A stretch of 64,000 nt of DNA, taken from Hyaloperonospora brassicae (taxonomy: Eukaryota > Oomycota > Peronosporomycetes > Peronosporales > Peronosporaceae). Each line of letters opens with the position of its first letter. Positions within the stretch are counted from its first letter, which is position 1. The notes below the pieces were generated by a model, which was given only the letters and a program-made list of their open reading frames with translations, made no database searches and had not been told where the DNA came from. Made by a program: the position numbers and the translations under genes. Below, in pieces: positions 37,445-49,264 of this stretch. The stretch spans positions 222,408 to 286,407 of the forward strand of contig CANTFL010000108.1 in the NCBI GenBank assembly GCA_947650285.1, written 5' to 3'.

Positions 37445-37905
37445 TCTAAAGCGATCGCACCCTCTGCAGGAGCTTTGCGAACAACGACCGCAACATTTCG
37501 CAGACCATTAGTATCACCACATCAGCATCCTCGGCTATCTATCGACGATTCCATACCTCTTGACCATGGTCCATATCCGTTTCGTCGTCTACAAAGCCAA
37601 AGACGCATTTAAAAACGCTAGAATCATTAGTCGGCATTTCCGAGCTGCGTTATGGCATTATCGCGCCATTTAGCGGCCTTGTGCGTTAAATATGGCAATG
37701 TTTCGTATCGTGTGCGATCCGATATTCCTGCATTAGAATCAGTTAGCGTGGCTTCTTCGTCCAAATATTGAGATGTCCTGAAGTTTATATGCTTTCTGAT
37801 TCGGCCGATTCAGCAGACCATGTTTTGAATGTACACCTTCGGTTGATAATCGCGTTTTGTACCATCTTAAAAACCCATTTAAACACTCTTATGCGATGTC
37901 TAAGC
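37445..37905 (-). pseudogene. Broken unknown gene
   Basis: The minus strand reads DYQPKVYIQNMVC, a stop, then SQYLDEEATLTDSNAGISDR, YETLPYLTHKAAKWRDNAIT, QLGNAD and a stop near 37,645. An overlapping frame continues with NDSSVFKCVFGFVDDETDMD and, past one stop, AEDADVVILMVCEMLRSLFA. Long, polar, protein-like runs show that this was coding. No family is recognised. Confidence 0.4.
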
Positions 37906-38815
37906 AACCAAAGCACTTGTCGATACCTTTAGAACATGCTAGTACGCAATTTGATGGCAACATGTCCACCAGTTTCTCAACTTTATAGTCTATCTTCCAA
38001 TCTGGCATCCTGTAATACCACAGTGAGGCATGTATATTCACACTACGATACTAAGGTGATGATCTCAAATCACCACAGTGTAAGGATTGCGACCGCTTCC
38101 CGTAATATTATTGGTTTACGTTAAACGTTCATATCAATCCACAGTAAAGAACACGTGTCCTGAAGAAAGTACAGACAAGCACACCAGTGCAAAGCAGACT
38201 CTCTCGATTGAGATATGTGAGTCTGGTGTACATAAGTTTCTACAGTTCAGCATCATACCCCTCACGAAGGCTGTAAAAAACAGCTTAATTCGGCAGGTAT
38301 TTCAAATTACGAAACCAATAGATAGCCGCACATTGTGAATCGTGCGCTTTCGCAATTGTTATGGACCAGGACCATAAAATTCGAATGATCAATATCTTGC
38401 GTGCTGAAAATCCAACCTGGCGATATTTTGTCGGGGAATACAGCGTGTTAGCGGCCGTTTAGACTGTTTTGGGTATACGTCATCAAGGTTTGGGTACTGA
38501 TGCTGATGGCCGTAGTGGTGTGGTATAATAGTTTGTCGAACTTTTCGCGATGAACAATAACAATTTCAGCCTCTAGCGCCATGTTTGAAATGGCGACGAT
38601 GCTCATTTGTATTTGGCTGTCAGTGTTTGCGACTAGAGAGCTGACCATGCAAATGATAAAAATACCGATCATTCTCTGGTTATCTTCTTCTCATCGCCGC
38701 ACGCGTCAATTAAATAATGGGCCGTACTAGTCTGGTCGTGTCACTCTAATTTCGGCAAGTGCAATATTTATATGGCTCGAGCTTTGCCGGAATAAACACA
38801 TGCTGTTGCTGAAGA
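37906..38815. other. Mixed debris before the solo LTR
   Basis: Frames 38,087-38,338 (plus, SYQSTVKNTCPEESTDKHTS) and 38,672-38,448 (minus, with one hydrophobic segment IGIFIICMVSSLVA) look somewhat protein-like, but neither can be named. Confidence 0.3.
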
Positions 38816-39290
38816 TGTAGTGGAGCTACACAGCTCCTTAAGTCAGAGGAAGATAACGCTCAACGAACAACTTTGGTTCAAAGAACCCGACTCAAGATTC
38901 AACAAGCTCAAAGAACTTACGGTCCCTGTTCCAGGGGGGGGCCAAATGATTCAAGAGAATTACAGCACAGAGTGCTCAAGAGCAGCTATCTTTACAGGCG
39001 TTAATAGCTCTTCCGATCAAGACGCCTCGTAAGGCACGTGTCTTATGTTAATCAAAATGGGAACTTAATTTTATTTCTTCTTTTAACCTAAAAGATCACC
39101 TTAGAACAGAGTAATTAACCTACTCACTAATGTTCTAAATAGACCTATTAAAAGATTTCGTAATCAATGGTTGACAGACATCAGTCTTCAACAATTGACA
39201 CTGTGTTCTAATACTACTTTAAATGGAATCCCATCCCTTGTGTGCACCACACCTATTGTCGACTACCAATTGACGTGCAACCCCGTAACA
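38816..39290 (-). repeat. Solo LTR of the Gypsy-1 family
   Basis: It starts TGTAGTGGAGC and ends CCCCGTAACA on the plus strand. It is colinear with the two LTRs of Gypsy-1 (49,744 and 57,065) but is more diverged, and has a deletion around the region corresponding to 49,800-49,850 and at its end. The flanks GAAGA (38,811-38,815) and GAAGC (39,291-39,295) are a target-site duplication with one mismatch. No internal sequence is left, so it arose by LTR-LTR recombination. It lies 0.9 kb upstream of the effector gene. Confidence 0.85.
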
Positions 39291-39820
39291 GAAGCTTTGC
39301 GAATTTTCTTGTGGATTTTTAGCCGTCATCGTGACTGCATTCACCTTGGATGACCCCCCAGCTCTTTGCAATATACCGAGACCATCTGACGTCAATCGCG
39401 ATTTATTCTACAATCTTTGACATTTACAGGCCGTGAATGAAGCTACCATATAAGTTACGAGAGTCGGTACGATACCGCCCGTACGTACACCATCATTACT
39501 TCTCACTTGTTCTGAGGCTTCCATTAGCCAAATTGTTTCCTAACCTCCAATTTTTAATCTTGTACACCCATGTTTGAGGTACTTATTTTGTGTTATACAA
39601 GTTCAGCTGCATGCTAACTGATGAAGATACTGCAGCTATCGTGATTCACGGTTCTAGCTCAATCACTTCTAGCGCTGCTCATTTCAGCACTCACCATTGA
39701 TCGTCACTTCTTCGCTCGCATACGTCAATTCCCGCATTTATTGAGCCTATTGACGAAGTAAGTGGAATAGAGTATATTAATTTAAGCACGTTCGCTTATA
39801 CTCACGTGCGACTATGAGAC
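39291..39820. other. Intergenic, nothing recognised
   Basis: Moderately AT-rich DNA between the solo LTR and the tandem repeat upstream of the effector gene. Confidence 0.4.
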
Positions 39821-40128
39821 GCACGGAACAGAACATAAAGCAAAAGGAAGAATAGAATGTGCTGTAAAGACATCCGCCACCGCCCAAACCCTCTTGCGAA
39901 TCGTAGTCGCACGGAACGGAACATAGAGCAAAAGGACGAATAGAATGTGCTGTAAAGACATTCGCCACCGCCCAAACCCTGTTGCGAATCGTAGTCGCAC
40001 GGGATGGGCCATAGAGAAAAATGAAGAATAGAATGTGCTGTAAAGACATCCGCCACAGCCCAAACTGCTTGCAAATCACAGTCGCAAAATTGGGACATGG
40101 AGGGCAAAGAGGCAGATGGAATGTACGG
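39821..40128. repeat. 88-bp tandem repeat, 3 full copies plus a partial one, upstream of the effector gene
   Basis: Copies start at GCACGG 39,821, 39,909 and 39,997. A partial, more diverged copy begins at 40,084. The core GAATAGAATGTGCTGTAAAG and the following ACATCCGCCACCGCCCAAAC are nearly identical among copies. It ends about 95 bp before the effector ATG, so it lies in the promoter or 5' leader. All long minus-strand frames over it are by-products of the periodicity (88 is not a multiple of 3, so the repeat is read in a new frame in each copy). Confidence 0.85.
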
Positions 40129-40222
40129 CACGAACCTACGATTTGGCCACCTGGCCGAGGAACCAACATTCAGTCCGTCACTTTCCATTTTTCTCTTCTC
40201 ACGACAACGACATCACCTCGAC

Positions 40223-41502
40223 ATGCGCGTCCACTATCTCGCCTTCCTGGCATCGTCTGCTCTTTCGGCTCGTGTTGACGGTGTTGTGGAGCCCGGCGCA
40301 TCGAATCAAACAGCGCTTTACTTCCCGGCGGCCGTTCGCCCATCGATTGCCAGCGACGACGATGTCACTGCCACAAGGTCGCCAACACGTGTTGGTCCAC
40401 CACATGTCGAAGAAAGGGGCCTTTCCGGTACAATTGTTTCGTCCGCGTTATCGAAGTTGGGTAGTCGAGGCAAGAGCATGGTGCTGGCAAGGGCTCAAGA
40501 TAAGTTCTACAACTTGCAAAAAAAATCGATAAGGGACAACGACGTTGAGCACAGTCTTCGAAATGCGCTTAAAACCAAAGCGTGGGATGATCTGTATGAC
40601 CGGTACAAATTGTCTGGACATTTGATGATTGACGATCTCACCAAGCACTATGGAGATGAAATGATAGCACGTGTGCTCTCTCGGGCGCTGAGGGCCGACT
40701 CAATAAACCCTGCGAAGTTTGCAACGGCTACGACTCTGAAGGAGAAGCTGGCGTTGGACCAGCTCACAAGGTGGCAAACGAAGGAAAAAACACTTGATGA
40801 CGTGTTTCACACACTCAGGCTGAACCATCTTGACTTTACACCCGACGCTCTGGCACACATTGCCTTGCTGAAAAAAAATCTTGAGGTCGTTGTGTTTGCC
40901 CGGATGATGCGTAGTCGAAAGATGAACGTTCTGGAAAACTATAGCAAGCTTACCGCGCCCCAAAACAGCGAGGTAGCCTATCTACGTGCCCTTATGAAAG
41001 GCTTTGGTGGAGAAAAAAATTCTTCAAGCTGCTACGCCAGGCGAATGAGGACAAAGCTCTAGATGACATGACAGACGAGCTGGAAAATGTGTTCCTGAAA
41101 ATGAGTTTGGCGGATAACACAAACCCCGTGGCCGCTTTTCAGATACTAGGGACTGGCCTACCAAAAGAAGAACTATTGAATGGGAGAATAATGGACAAAT
41201 TGACGCCATATGTGAAGACCTACAACAAAAACAAACCTGCGGCGCGGCAGGTCACAGTACTCGACGTACTGGAAACGAATCTTGGTGGAGAGCGTGTGCT
41301 TGTTCGATCACTCGCGAAGAATAACCTACGCGAAGACACGATTCCAGTTTACGAACGCCAACTTTACGAGAAATGGTATCTCAACGGTGATAGCCCCGAG
41401 GAAGGGTTGCTACAACATACACAGCATCTTAGCCGCAGGGGTCAAACTAGCATCAAGCGCAGGTACAAAGCGTTTTATGACCAACAACCCAAGCCCAAGT
41501 GA
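40223..41502 (+). pseudogene. Secreted WY-fold effector, EER motif but no RxLR; frame broken once
   Basis: The chosen ATG (40,223) gives a signal peptide (MRVHYLAFLASSALSARV), preferred over the in-frame upstream ATG at 40,097 because that adds 42 polar residues before it. EER is at residues 63-65, with no RxLR in the usual window upstream (nearest is TRVG). From residue ~90 there are helical WY/LWY-like units, such as DQLTRWQTKEKTLDDVFHTL, AWDDLYDRYKLS, and later VYERQLYEKWYLNGDSPEEG. Such proteins are secreted by oomycetes and act inside plant cells. The first frame stops at 41,060-41,062. A second frame (41,068-41,502) carries on the same domain pattern and is already open across the A-run at 41,013-41,019. 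One missing A (or two extra) there explains the break. This is either a sequencing or assembly error in a homopolymer or a real pseudogene. Confidence 0.75.
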
Positions 41503-44500
41503 TCTTGGTGTACTTTTGCGACGGTTAGATTGTGCGGTACCTTGTAGATGCTGTAATCCTTATGAGTAAGAATGGTATGTTGGCTTTACAAGACATTATT
41601 TGACCTTATCGTGTTTTTCTGTTGCCCCAGTTAGCTCGTGTATGAACTTGTCCCATCTCACTTCACGACCCAATGGCAATAAAATACTCGCTACTAATTC
41701 GCAAATTTAGGCAGCAGTCTTTTTGGTTGTCGCGATTTTTTCATTCTTGTAATGAAATAGCAAACGTATCGTGGCCCCTTTTCAGTTCTAACCATAAGGA
41801 GTGGCGCAAAGCTTCGAGCATAAGAGGTGTCGTGCTCTATCTCACGATTTTATGAGCTAACCCTGTTGACTTGAGTTTGTAAAAATACCTTTTGGCTGCT
41901 TGTTCAGTTATAACTACGGAGGGCCAAGTTGACGTCAACGCTACAAAAGCAGACCAATCAATATCTAACTTTTGACAGCGCTCGTTATATATTGCTCTCA
42001 TTAGACTATCAATAGTCCACCTTAGGGTTCACGCTGACACACGTCTGATAAATCCTGAATGCACCTTTCCACTTGCAAATTCTATTAAAATCTGAATCAC
42101 ATGGCTGTTCTAATGATGGAAGCACTATCATGAAGCTATGCCCGCTTGAATCGTTCAGCTGATTCTGCTGAGGCCATCATAATGCCTAAAGTTGCTCCCT
42201 CCTAAACCGCATAGCACCGCCAAAGGCAAAACTTATGCTTACCATCACAGTACCATTCCACAAGTCGCTCGTCGCCTTACAGAAGTGACGGTAAAGGCTT
42301 TTAATGAATTTTGCTAGTTGATAGATAAACTTCTGTAGTGAGACCATTAGTCATGTTCTCGATTCCCACTACTAGACTACTAAGGCTGCTAGAAAACCAT
42401 TTCCAAACAGTGATTGGAATTTGACCGCCAAGGTTAAGCCTTTTGACAACGCATAATTGTTGCATTCGCTTAGGCTTCAGAGCTCGACAAAGGTCAACGT
42501 CTTCACTTGACAGTATGTACTGACTTCTATTGTAAATGCACTATCCGTCGCAAAGCTTTCTTACATCTATCGATTATGCATTAATCTAGCCGATCGTTGC
42601 GCCTTTGGATCCACCCGTTACCATGTAGTAATGTCTCTCGCTAATCCACCCACATTTTGCTTTGTTCGGCAAGTCCGAATACTTTGTTGTCCAGAACTGT
42701 TTTATGTTTGTCAGAGAAAGTAAAGCTAGCTTAGGTAACGGATTTTATGCGCTTGGCTCTCTCTTTATTATTCATAAGAAAGCCTGCTGCAAGCACGTTC
42801 TCCGCTATAAACCGGACACTTTAGATACTTTGATGTGCAAACTATATTAGAGAAGGAGCACACAGTCAGCCCTTCGTCAATAGCCATAACAATATAGGCA
42901 TTTACCGCAGAACGGTTCTCATAGCAGCACGTAGGAAATTATGTGCTTTCACATTACCTCGCGTTGATCAACCACAATAAAGAAGCACGTTCACTATATT
43001 GAAGTAGAGACCCTGACCGAGTACTATATCTTCGCACCACTGAATCGACGAAACCAGAATTGCACCTCCAAATTATTCGTCTGTCTGTATTGTCCAACGT
43101 TTATTGTGCTACATCGGACATATCATATTTTTCAGCAGGATGTGCGACAAAATTAGCGAAATGCATCCAGGCCCAAGCACTAACGGAACGTCAGCAACAA
43201 ATGACGGTCGATTTTGCGTTGAAATTTTTGATGGTGGTTGTCAAGCAACTCATTCATCGCTCAAAATTTTATCAGGCTAAATGTGACAGCCAAATTCTTC
43301 GTGTCGTCTCTACGGATACATGAATACAGTAGCAATTGACTGCATAGGTAACGGTTCATCGAAACGGTTGCGATAACGGCAGTATTGTGCAACACAAACA
43401 TACAAAGATCAATGGATCGGGTACGCCTGTTGTGGTAGATAAAACGTCAGCGGAGGTACCTTACCGGCTATGGGGAGATATCCTACCTCAAGAAAACAAA
43501 GGGAAACCTCTATAGTACGTGAATAGCAGTCATTGTGTGGCAATCGTAAGAATTCATCTTTAGATCTTCAAATTGGCTAGTAAGACCGTTGCGGTGCGTA
43601 CTAACACGAGGTTTATCTCCACGAATAACATCATAGTACATTCAGGGTCCCTTGCATTCAATAAACGACACATGCCTTGCCAACGCTCCTTGTTATCGTA
43701 TGAGTGAAGCACCTTCCGTGGCGTGTACGCATGGGTACTAGTTACCACTTAAGTACACGAATCGCGGTGACCTACAAGAGAACTAAAAGATCTACGAGCT
43801 TATTGACTCCGATATTTATAGTTAAAATTTTCCGTTTGACGCTTGGTTCCTGTACAATATTGCACGTGAAGTTTACTTGTATGTGCAAACTCTTTTCTTG
43901 GTGTAAATTGATTAAATTGTTATCAGTGCGATGGTCAGATACCTGGTAACACACCATGTTCCATCATCGATCATAACAAATTGGGTATGAATCCAGAATA
44001 TACACTAACCGTCTACGCTTCGCAAGGAAGCAAATGAACTAAGCATCACTCTAACTGGCAGTAAGATGAGCTAATATATGGATCCGTCGGCGATACCGCG
44101 GACTGGGACATATTGCACACAGATAACAGATTAGACACCGTACAATCATCGTTCAACCCATGCACGATAAGATTAACCATGCGATTGAAACGCCTTGCAA
44201 GAGTAGCTGGGTGACCAGCATCGCGATATGCTATCTTAGATCATTTCTCGACAAGATCGTTTGCTGGCTAACATTAATTTACATTAGTCAGAATTGTCGA
44301 GACTAGATTGGCTGGTACGTTTTGTAGACAATTTAGCAAAAAAATAAACATGGAATGCATATGTCCAATCCCCCTAGAGATAAACGCTCAACTTAATGTT
44401 TGGTTCATCGAACCATATGGATGCTGTAGACTCTCGTCCCATCGATTATAATGCGACTAGATAGAAGTTTGGCAATCTAAAACAGGCAGAAGTGCGAACC

Positions 44501-46740
44501 ACAGTTTATTTAAGTAAAGACATACGATCATCGGCTTTTATGACATTAAAACGGTGAGGCGCCGCTCAGTTAACTTTAATCGCACACGATTAATATAAGC
44601 TAGAGATCAACTTCTTTACTAATTGCTTCATAAGTTTTACATTCTAATTCTCAGTAAACAGAATACATCCTAACATTTTTTGTGTGATACCACTGATAGT
44701 GGTCCGTTTGAGCATTTGCTAAATGTATCGTAGGAAGGGTTTTATAGGCCATCATTCGGCCAGGTAAATGTATATTAAGCTTATGTAAACAAAACTTGTG
44801 AATGATATGGAGTAGTATTGATTAAATCATCTTTTTATCATCTCGGCGTTATGTCGGTCAGCGAGATTACTCTGAATTGTCCGCTTGGGACCCATCGATT
44901 CGTTAAATATGAAGATCCTTCTCCTCAGTCATAAGCGGGATACAAAATTGCAGTCATCTCCAACAATATGCTATTTTTGCAATACAATCATGTGCTTTGC
45001 GTCCAGCGAGTCTAATTAAACGCAAAACAGTCGACGATCTGTCAAAAGTACCACGGAAGACTAACTGATGCTAGTTTCAAGTCGTAAAAAAAAGAAATCG
45101 GGCCGACAAAAAAAGACGTTACCTAGAGAAGGTGAGTGCCCTAGCTTCACACGCTACGTCGAAATAAGTTGAGGTTCGAAAATAACACGGTCCCGAGCAC
45201 ACTACCTTGGTGTGAGATATGTTGACCGATCGAAGCGACATAGCTTATAATGATTTGTGCTTCAGACGATTATGAGGCGTAGGAGATCTTTGTTCACGAC
45301 GTATTTGACGGTTCTCAGTTTTTTTACAAATAGCACGTTACTCATTTAAACAGAAATATAGTACGCCCTTACACTACACTATTGGTAAAGAAAAGAGCAG
45401 TGAACTACGCTGCACATTAAGAAATATACAAAATAATAATGATTTCAGCGAAGTCAAGTGAATACTGATATTTAATGTCAATCTATAGTCAAATTACAAT
45501 TAAAAAAACGCACTGTTTTACCTGGCAGCATTGATCTATGATAATAACCGCTTCCTAGATGTTATTTGTACAACTATGTCATCGGAAACCACAAGCTTCA
45601 GGATGTACAACAAAAAAGAAATATGCCGTTGGTCGTGGTAAAAATTTATCATCACGACTGCAAATTAGCGTAGTGTGGTAAACAGCCAAAATGCAGAAAA
45701 ATATTACAAAGGCTTAGCAAAAGCGCTAGCAGTGTCATTGCAATCATAATTCATCACGTAGCGTAGCATTCTAATTTCCTAGAGTAGAGGGGAACTATTC
45801 ACATCATTTATCAGATACTTTGAAGTGAAGGATGGATGTATGATCATTAATTGACTGGAGAGTCTATATATGAGGAACCCGCTGTGGATGCGCTATCACG
45901 ACTATGTATGAAAATCAAAGAAGACCCCGTCACGTTACCGAGATGCATATTGCAATATTCAGAGTTATACCAATGGTTACAGCTCGGTCCGAGACAAATC
46001 TTGTGAATACTGTGTATATTACCAGATTAAATGTCCGTTACCAGTAAGAAGTCTATACTGGTTTTTGTTGATAAACACCACTGTTTATTATTGCATGGAT
46101 AAATGTATGCGGTGGTATAAAAAAACATATTCCACGATAATCATCAAATCAAAATATATCTTATGATCGAAAAATACAAAACATACCAATTCTCTTTACA
46201 ATTCGCAAAATTAAACACCCTCTTTAAATTTGAAAGCTTCAGTCATTTTTGGCAATATAGACTATTCTGTCGCGTGGTAAACTATTGCTGTACCACGTCT
46301 TCAACCTTTTCTTGGCCACACATAGAACTTGTGATTATGCGCTCATCATATATTAAGCGACGACGAGAAGCAGCAAACGAGCAGTTTCTTTGAAAAAAGG
46401 TGTTACAGTTACAATAGCGATATAATTCAAGCTGTAATTGAGTACAACCGACAGTGGAACCGGACTGATTGTGTGCGTCTCAAGTGATAAGCGACGTCAC
46501 AAAGCTGTGTGCACACAAATGGTTGTTCATTTGCGGTGTAGTTTGCCTTTTCACAAACATTTGGCCCTTTAACTAATTTTGTTTTGCACTCCCGTCAAGT
46601 TTTGGGATCATCCAAAGCATCTCGTAGGTATGCAACTGCAAAAATTGATGTAAACACTACAGTTCAAGATACGGCCATGACCTTTGGCAGAAAAACGACA
46701 CCAGTGATGATCCAAATTACGTGTAAGAGTAAGAGATTAC
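41503..46740. other. AT-rich stretch without recognisable genes
   Basis: Short frames only (for example 43,060-43,323 plus). No domain, repeat partner or transposon end was found. Confidence 0.45.
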
Positions 46741-46750
46741 CGCCTCTAAT

Positions 46751-47650
46751 ATGAGCTGGGTTGATGCGCTTAAATGGCAAAAGCTCGAGTTATTCGGCAG
46801 TAACATTAAGAAATACAACCCTATATTACTTTACATGGTAGAACTGAATGGTCGAGGTCACGAAACAAATCTCGAATCGTGGATGATATACCTGTGCGAT
46901 TGTAAATCATTTGCCAAAATGGCTGCAAGCTTATAATCCATACAGCGAGCGCGGGGTTGTCGTGGGTGACACCTTTCTAAAGCCTTCCGTCGGGGAGGTA
47001 CTTCAAGTGGCTTGCTTTTTCAATGGTAACAACGAGATCCAAATTGTTGGAGTCCGTATTTGTCGGTGGAGAATGAAGATGATTAGACTCGGTATTTGTA
47101 ATTTTTGACTCCCACCTCCATACCACTCAAGCACTCGTTAATACGGAAAGGGAAAAGGGACATAGGAAATCATTGCATACAATTGTACAAGATGCCCCTT
47201 ATTTTTGTTTCTTTCGGTATCTGATAGAACAATACACCAAAATTTAACCTGAAGAAGTAAAATAATTTGGCGTGGTTTTTGGCTCGCTCACGGACAAACG
47301 TTGCGTACGAGAAGACAAAAGAGGTCATCGCCAGATTGGACAAAAGTGCGCTGGCGTGTATTCAAGATGTTGGCCATGCAAAAGTGTCAACCGTTTACTA
47401 CCAATGTAAAGATACAACACCTTGACATGAAATAACGTGGAAGCTGTAAACACCGCGTTTAATTATATTCGAAGTTTTAACCATCGACTGCTTGATGGAG
47501 ATCGAGCGTTACGTGGCGATTAAGTGGGCTAAAAATGTAAGTAAAGTGAAAGTGTAGAAGTACTAACTTCATTTGCAGTTCGCACAAGGGATAAGGGGCT
47601 GGCGGCTGCGGCGTGAGGTGAAATTGATGGAAGCTCTACCTCATGCTTCG
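46751..47650 (+). pseudogene. Unrecognised gene remnant with a possible 42-nt intron
   Basis: Plus-strand frames read as protein in sequence. 46,751-46,936 contains SWVDALKWQKLELFGSNIKK. 46,911-47,108 contains ERGVVVGDTFLKPSVGEVLQ. 47,275-47,420 contains NVAYEKTKEVIARLDKSALA then CIQDVGHAKVSTVYYQCKDT. 47,450-47,536 contains RLIIFEVLTIDCLMEIERYV and AIKWAKN. At 47,537-47,578 is an intron-like GTAAGT ... TACTAAC ... TTTGCAG. Removing it joins AIKWAKN to FAQGIRGWRLRRE, with a stop after ALPHASF near 47,656. There are frame changes between blocks. The family is unknown; it could be a decayed host gene. Confidence 0.35.
47537..47578 (+). other. Candidate short spliceosomal intron
   Basis: It has donor GTAAGT, the exact branch-site consensus TACTAAC at 47,561 and acceptor TTTGCAG at 47,578. 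The length of 42 nt is short for an oomycete intron. Both flanks are open in the same reading. Confidence 0.4.
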
Positions 47651-47656
47651 TTCTAG

Positions 47657-49021
47657 CAATCCGGTCGGAAGTGAAGGTTAATCCCGTGAAGTTTGCAGTT
47701 CAATTGGTGACAAGGTTGAACGATGATTGTGTAGGTACTTCAAGTTTGTGAGTTCTCTTTGCGTTTGTGCTCTACTTGCGCTTCATCAAACTGAATATCT
47801 GCCGATAATGATAGCGTATTGTCATGAATCGTGTACACTAAAGACGTTTGAATTAGCCTATTCTGAAAGATCGAAAGATAAGATCTTGCCGCTCGTGCTG
47901 TAAGATTCCCTGACAAGATGTGTATGCACCGCCCCATACATTTCGAGAAAGAAATGGCACCGAAAGAAGAAGCGGATACCATCTCAAGTAGCAACTGAGG
48001 AAAATGAAAATCGCCTGACCAGAAGATGGGTATTATGCAATCAATTCGGTTACAATCGTACGACCTGTCCAAGCGTAGCTGCATGATTAAATCCTACGTC
48101 ATCGCTATCAGATTTTGCATCCTCATAAGAGGTTATTTATTCAAGAAAGGGTTTTCATCGCTGTAAATACACAGAGATGAAAGTATATTTGATGGACACA
48201 AGGTAGTAAGCTATCGTGACTTAGCTAACTTTGTGCCTTAATGGAATATTTTTCCGCTAAACATGTAGTATGAAATAAAATGGTGTATCCTTTTGCCCAT
48301 AAAAACAGGCTTGGTAAAGATTTTGTATTTTTCGACCTTGTGATATGTTGTTTTTATTTGTTGATGATATTGGTTCATATTTCCTATAATCTCTAAATAT
48401 ATATGTCATTGATGATACTGATAGGTAGATTAAATTATCCACGCCTCAATCTTACTAGAGGCTTGAGTCAAAATACGCTGACTGAGCGATAAGTCGAATG
48501 TAGTAACATATTATTTAAATCTTAATAGCTGTTCACGAGTACATGTGGCTGATAGTTTTTGAAGAAATTGATGATTGGCATGCTTTAAGTCTACACAAGC
48601 AACCATTTCTTTGTTATCCACTGATCTGTAGTTCATTTCTACGAACATAAAACCCTCAAAAACCTTGCGAACTAATTTTTGCTAATGAAATGATAAAAAT
48701 GACAGGTACTGCAAGTATTTAAGCGTTGAAATGCTGCAATGGATCTGAATCAGACGTCAGTGTTTATTGGGGAAGATTTAAATGGTAAAATACGGAATTC
48801 GAGCATCTTCACTCGAGGAACATTAGAGAAAATTACTACCAGACGTAAATACTGTAATTTAGGTCTCGTTAGTACAATAGAAAACAATGTGGTGCATCAA
48901 TTCAATCTCGATCAAACTAGATCCAGTATCCAATAGAAGGGGATAGCCGCATCACAATGATCTTTAACTTATTGTTACATTTTACAAAAATGGATCGGAT
49001 CGATCATGACTGTTTCGAAGA
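47657..49021. other. AT-rich stretch, nothing recognised
   Basis: A 114-codon minus frame (48,084-47,740) and a 65-codon plus frame (48,739-48,936) have no recognisable features. Confidence 0.4.
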
Positions 49022-49160
49022 GGCCACAACTAGGGCATGCCCCACTTTTGCACGGGCACTCCCGCCCTCCCATAATGATATAAATAACTTCACATTCTAT
49101 GGTGCAGAATATGTAAAAACACGTAGGCACTTACAACAGCTCGATATTTCCCAAACTTAA
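49022..49160 (+). repeat. Extra copy of the MULE-A/B terminal repeat
   Basis: GGCCACAACTAGGGCATGCC and the following ~140 bp match the left end of MULE-A (2749-2895). It stops at CTTAAACGGTA, exactly where the next terminal repeat (49,167) begins. The matching sequence near 59,300 continues beyond this point, so this copy is truncated by the MULE-B end. Confidence 0.75.
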
Positions 49161-49264
49161 ACGGTAGGCCACGACTAGGGGCACACTCCATTTATGCTAG
49201 GGGCACACCCGCCCTCCTAAAATGATAATAAGGACTTCTCATTTAATGTAAAGGTACATTCCTC

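Noticed and set aside
39777..40188. Overlapping minus-strand ORFs of 83-130 codons with repeated WRMSLQHILF-type sequence
   Set aside because: They are the 88-bp tandem repeat read through; the repeated peptide is a product of the periodicity and lies in the effector promoter region.
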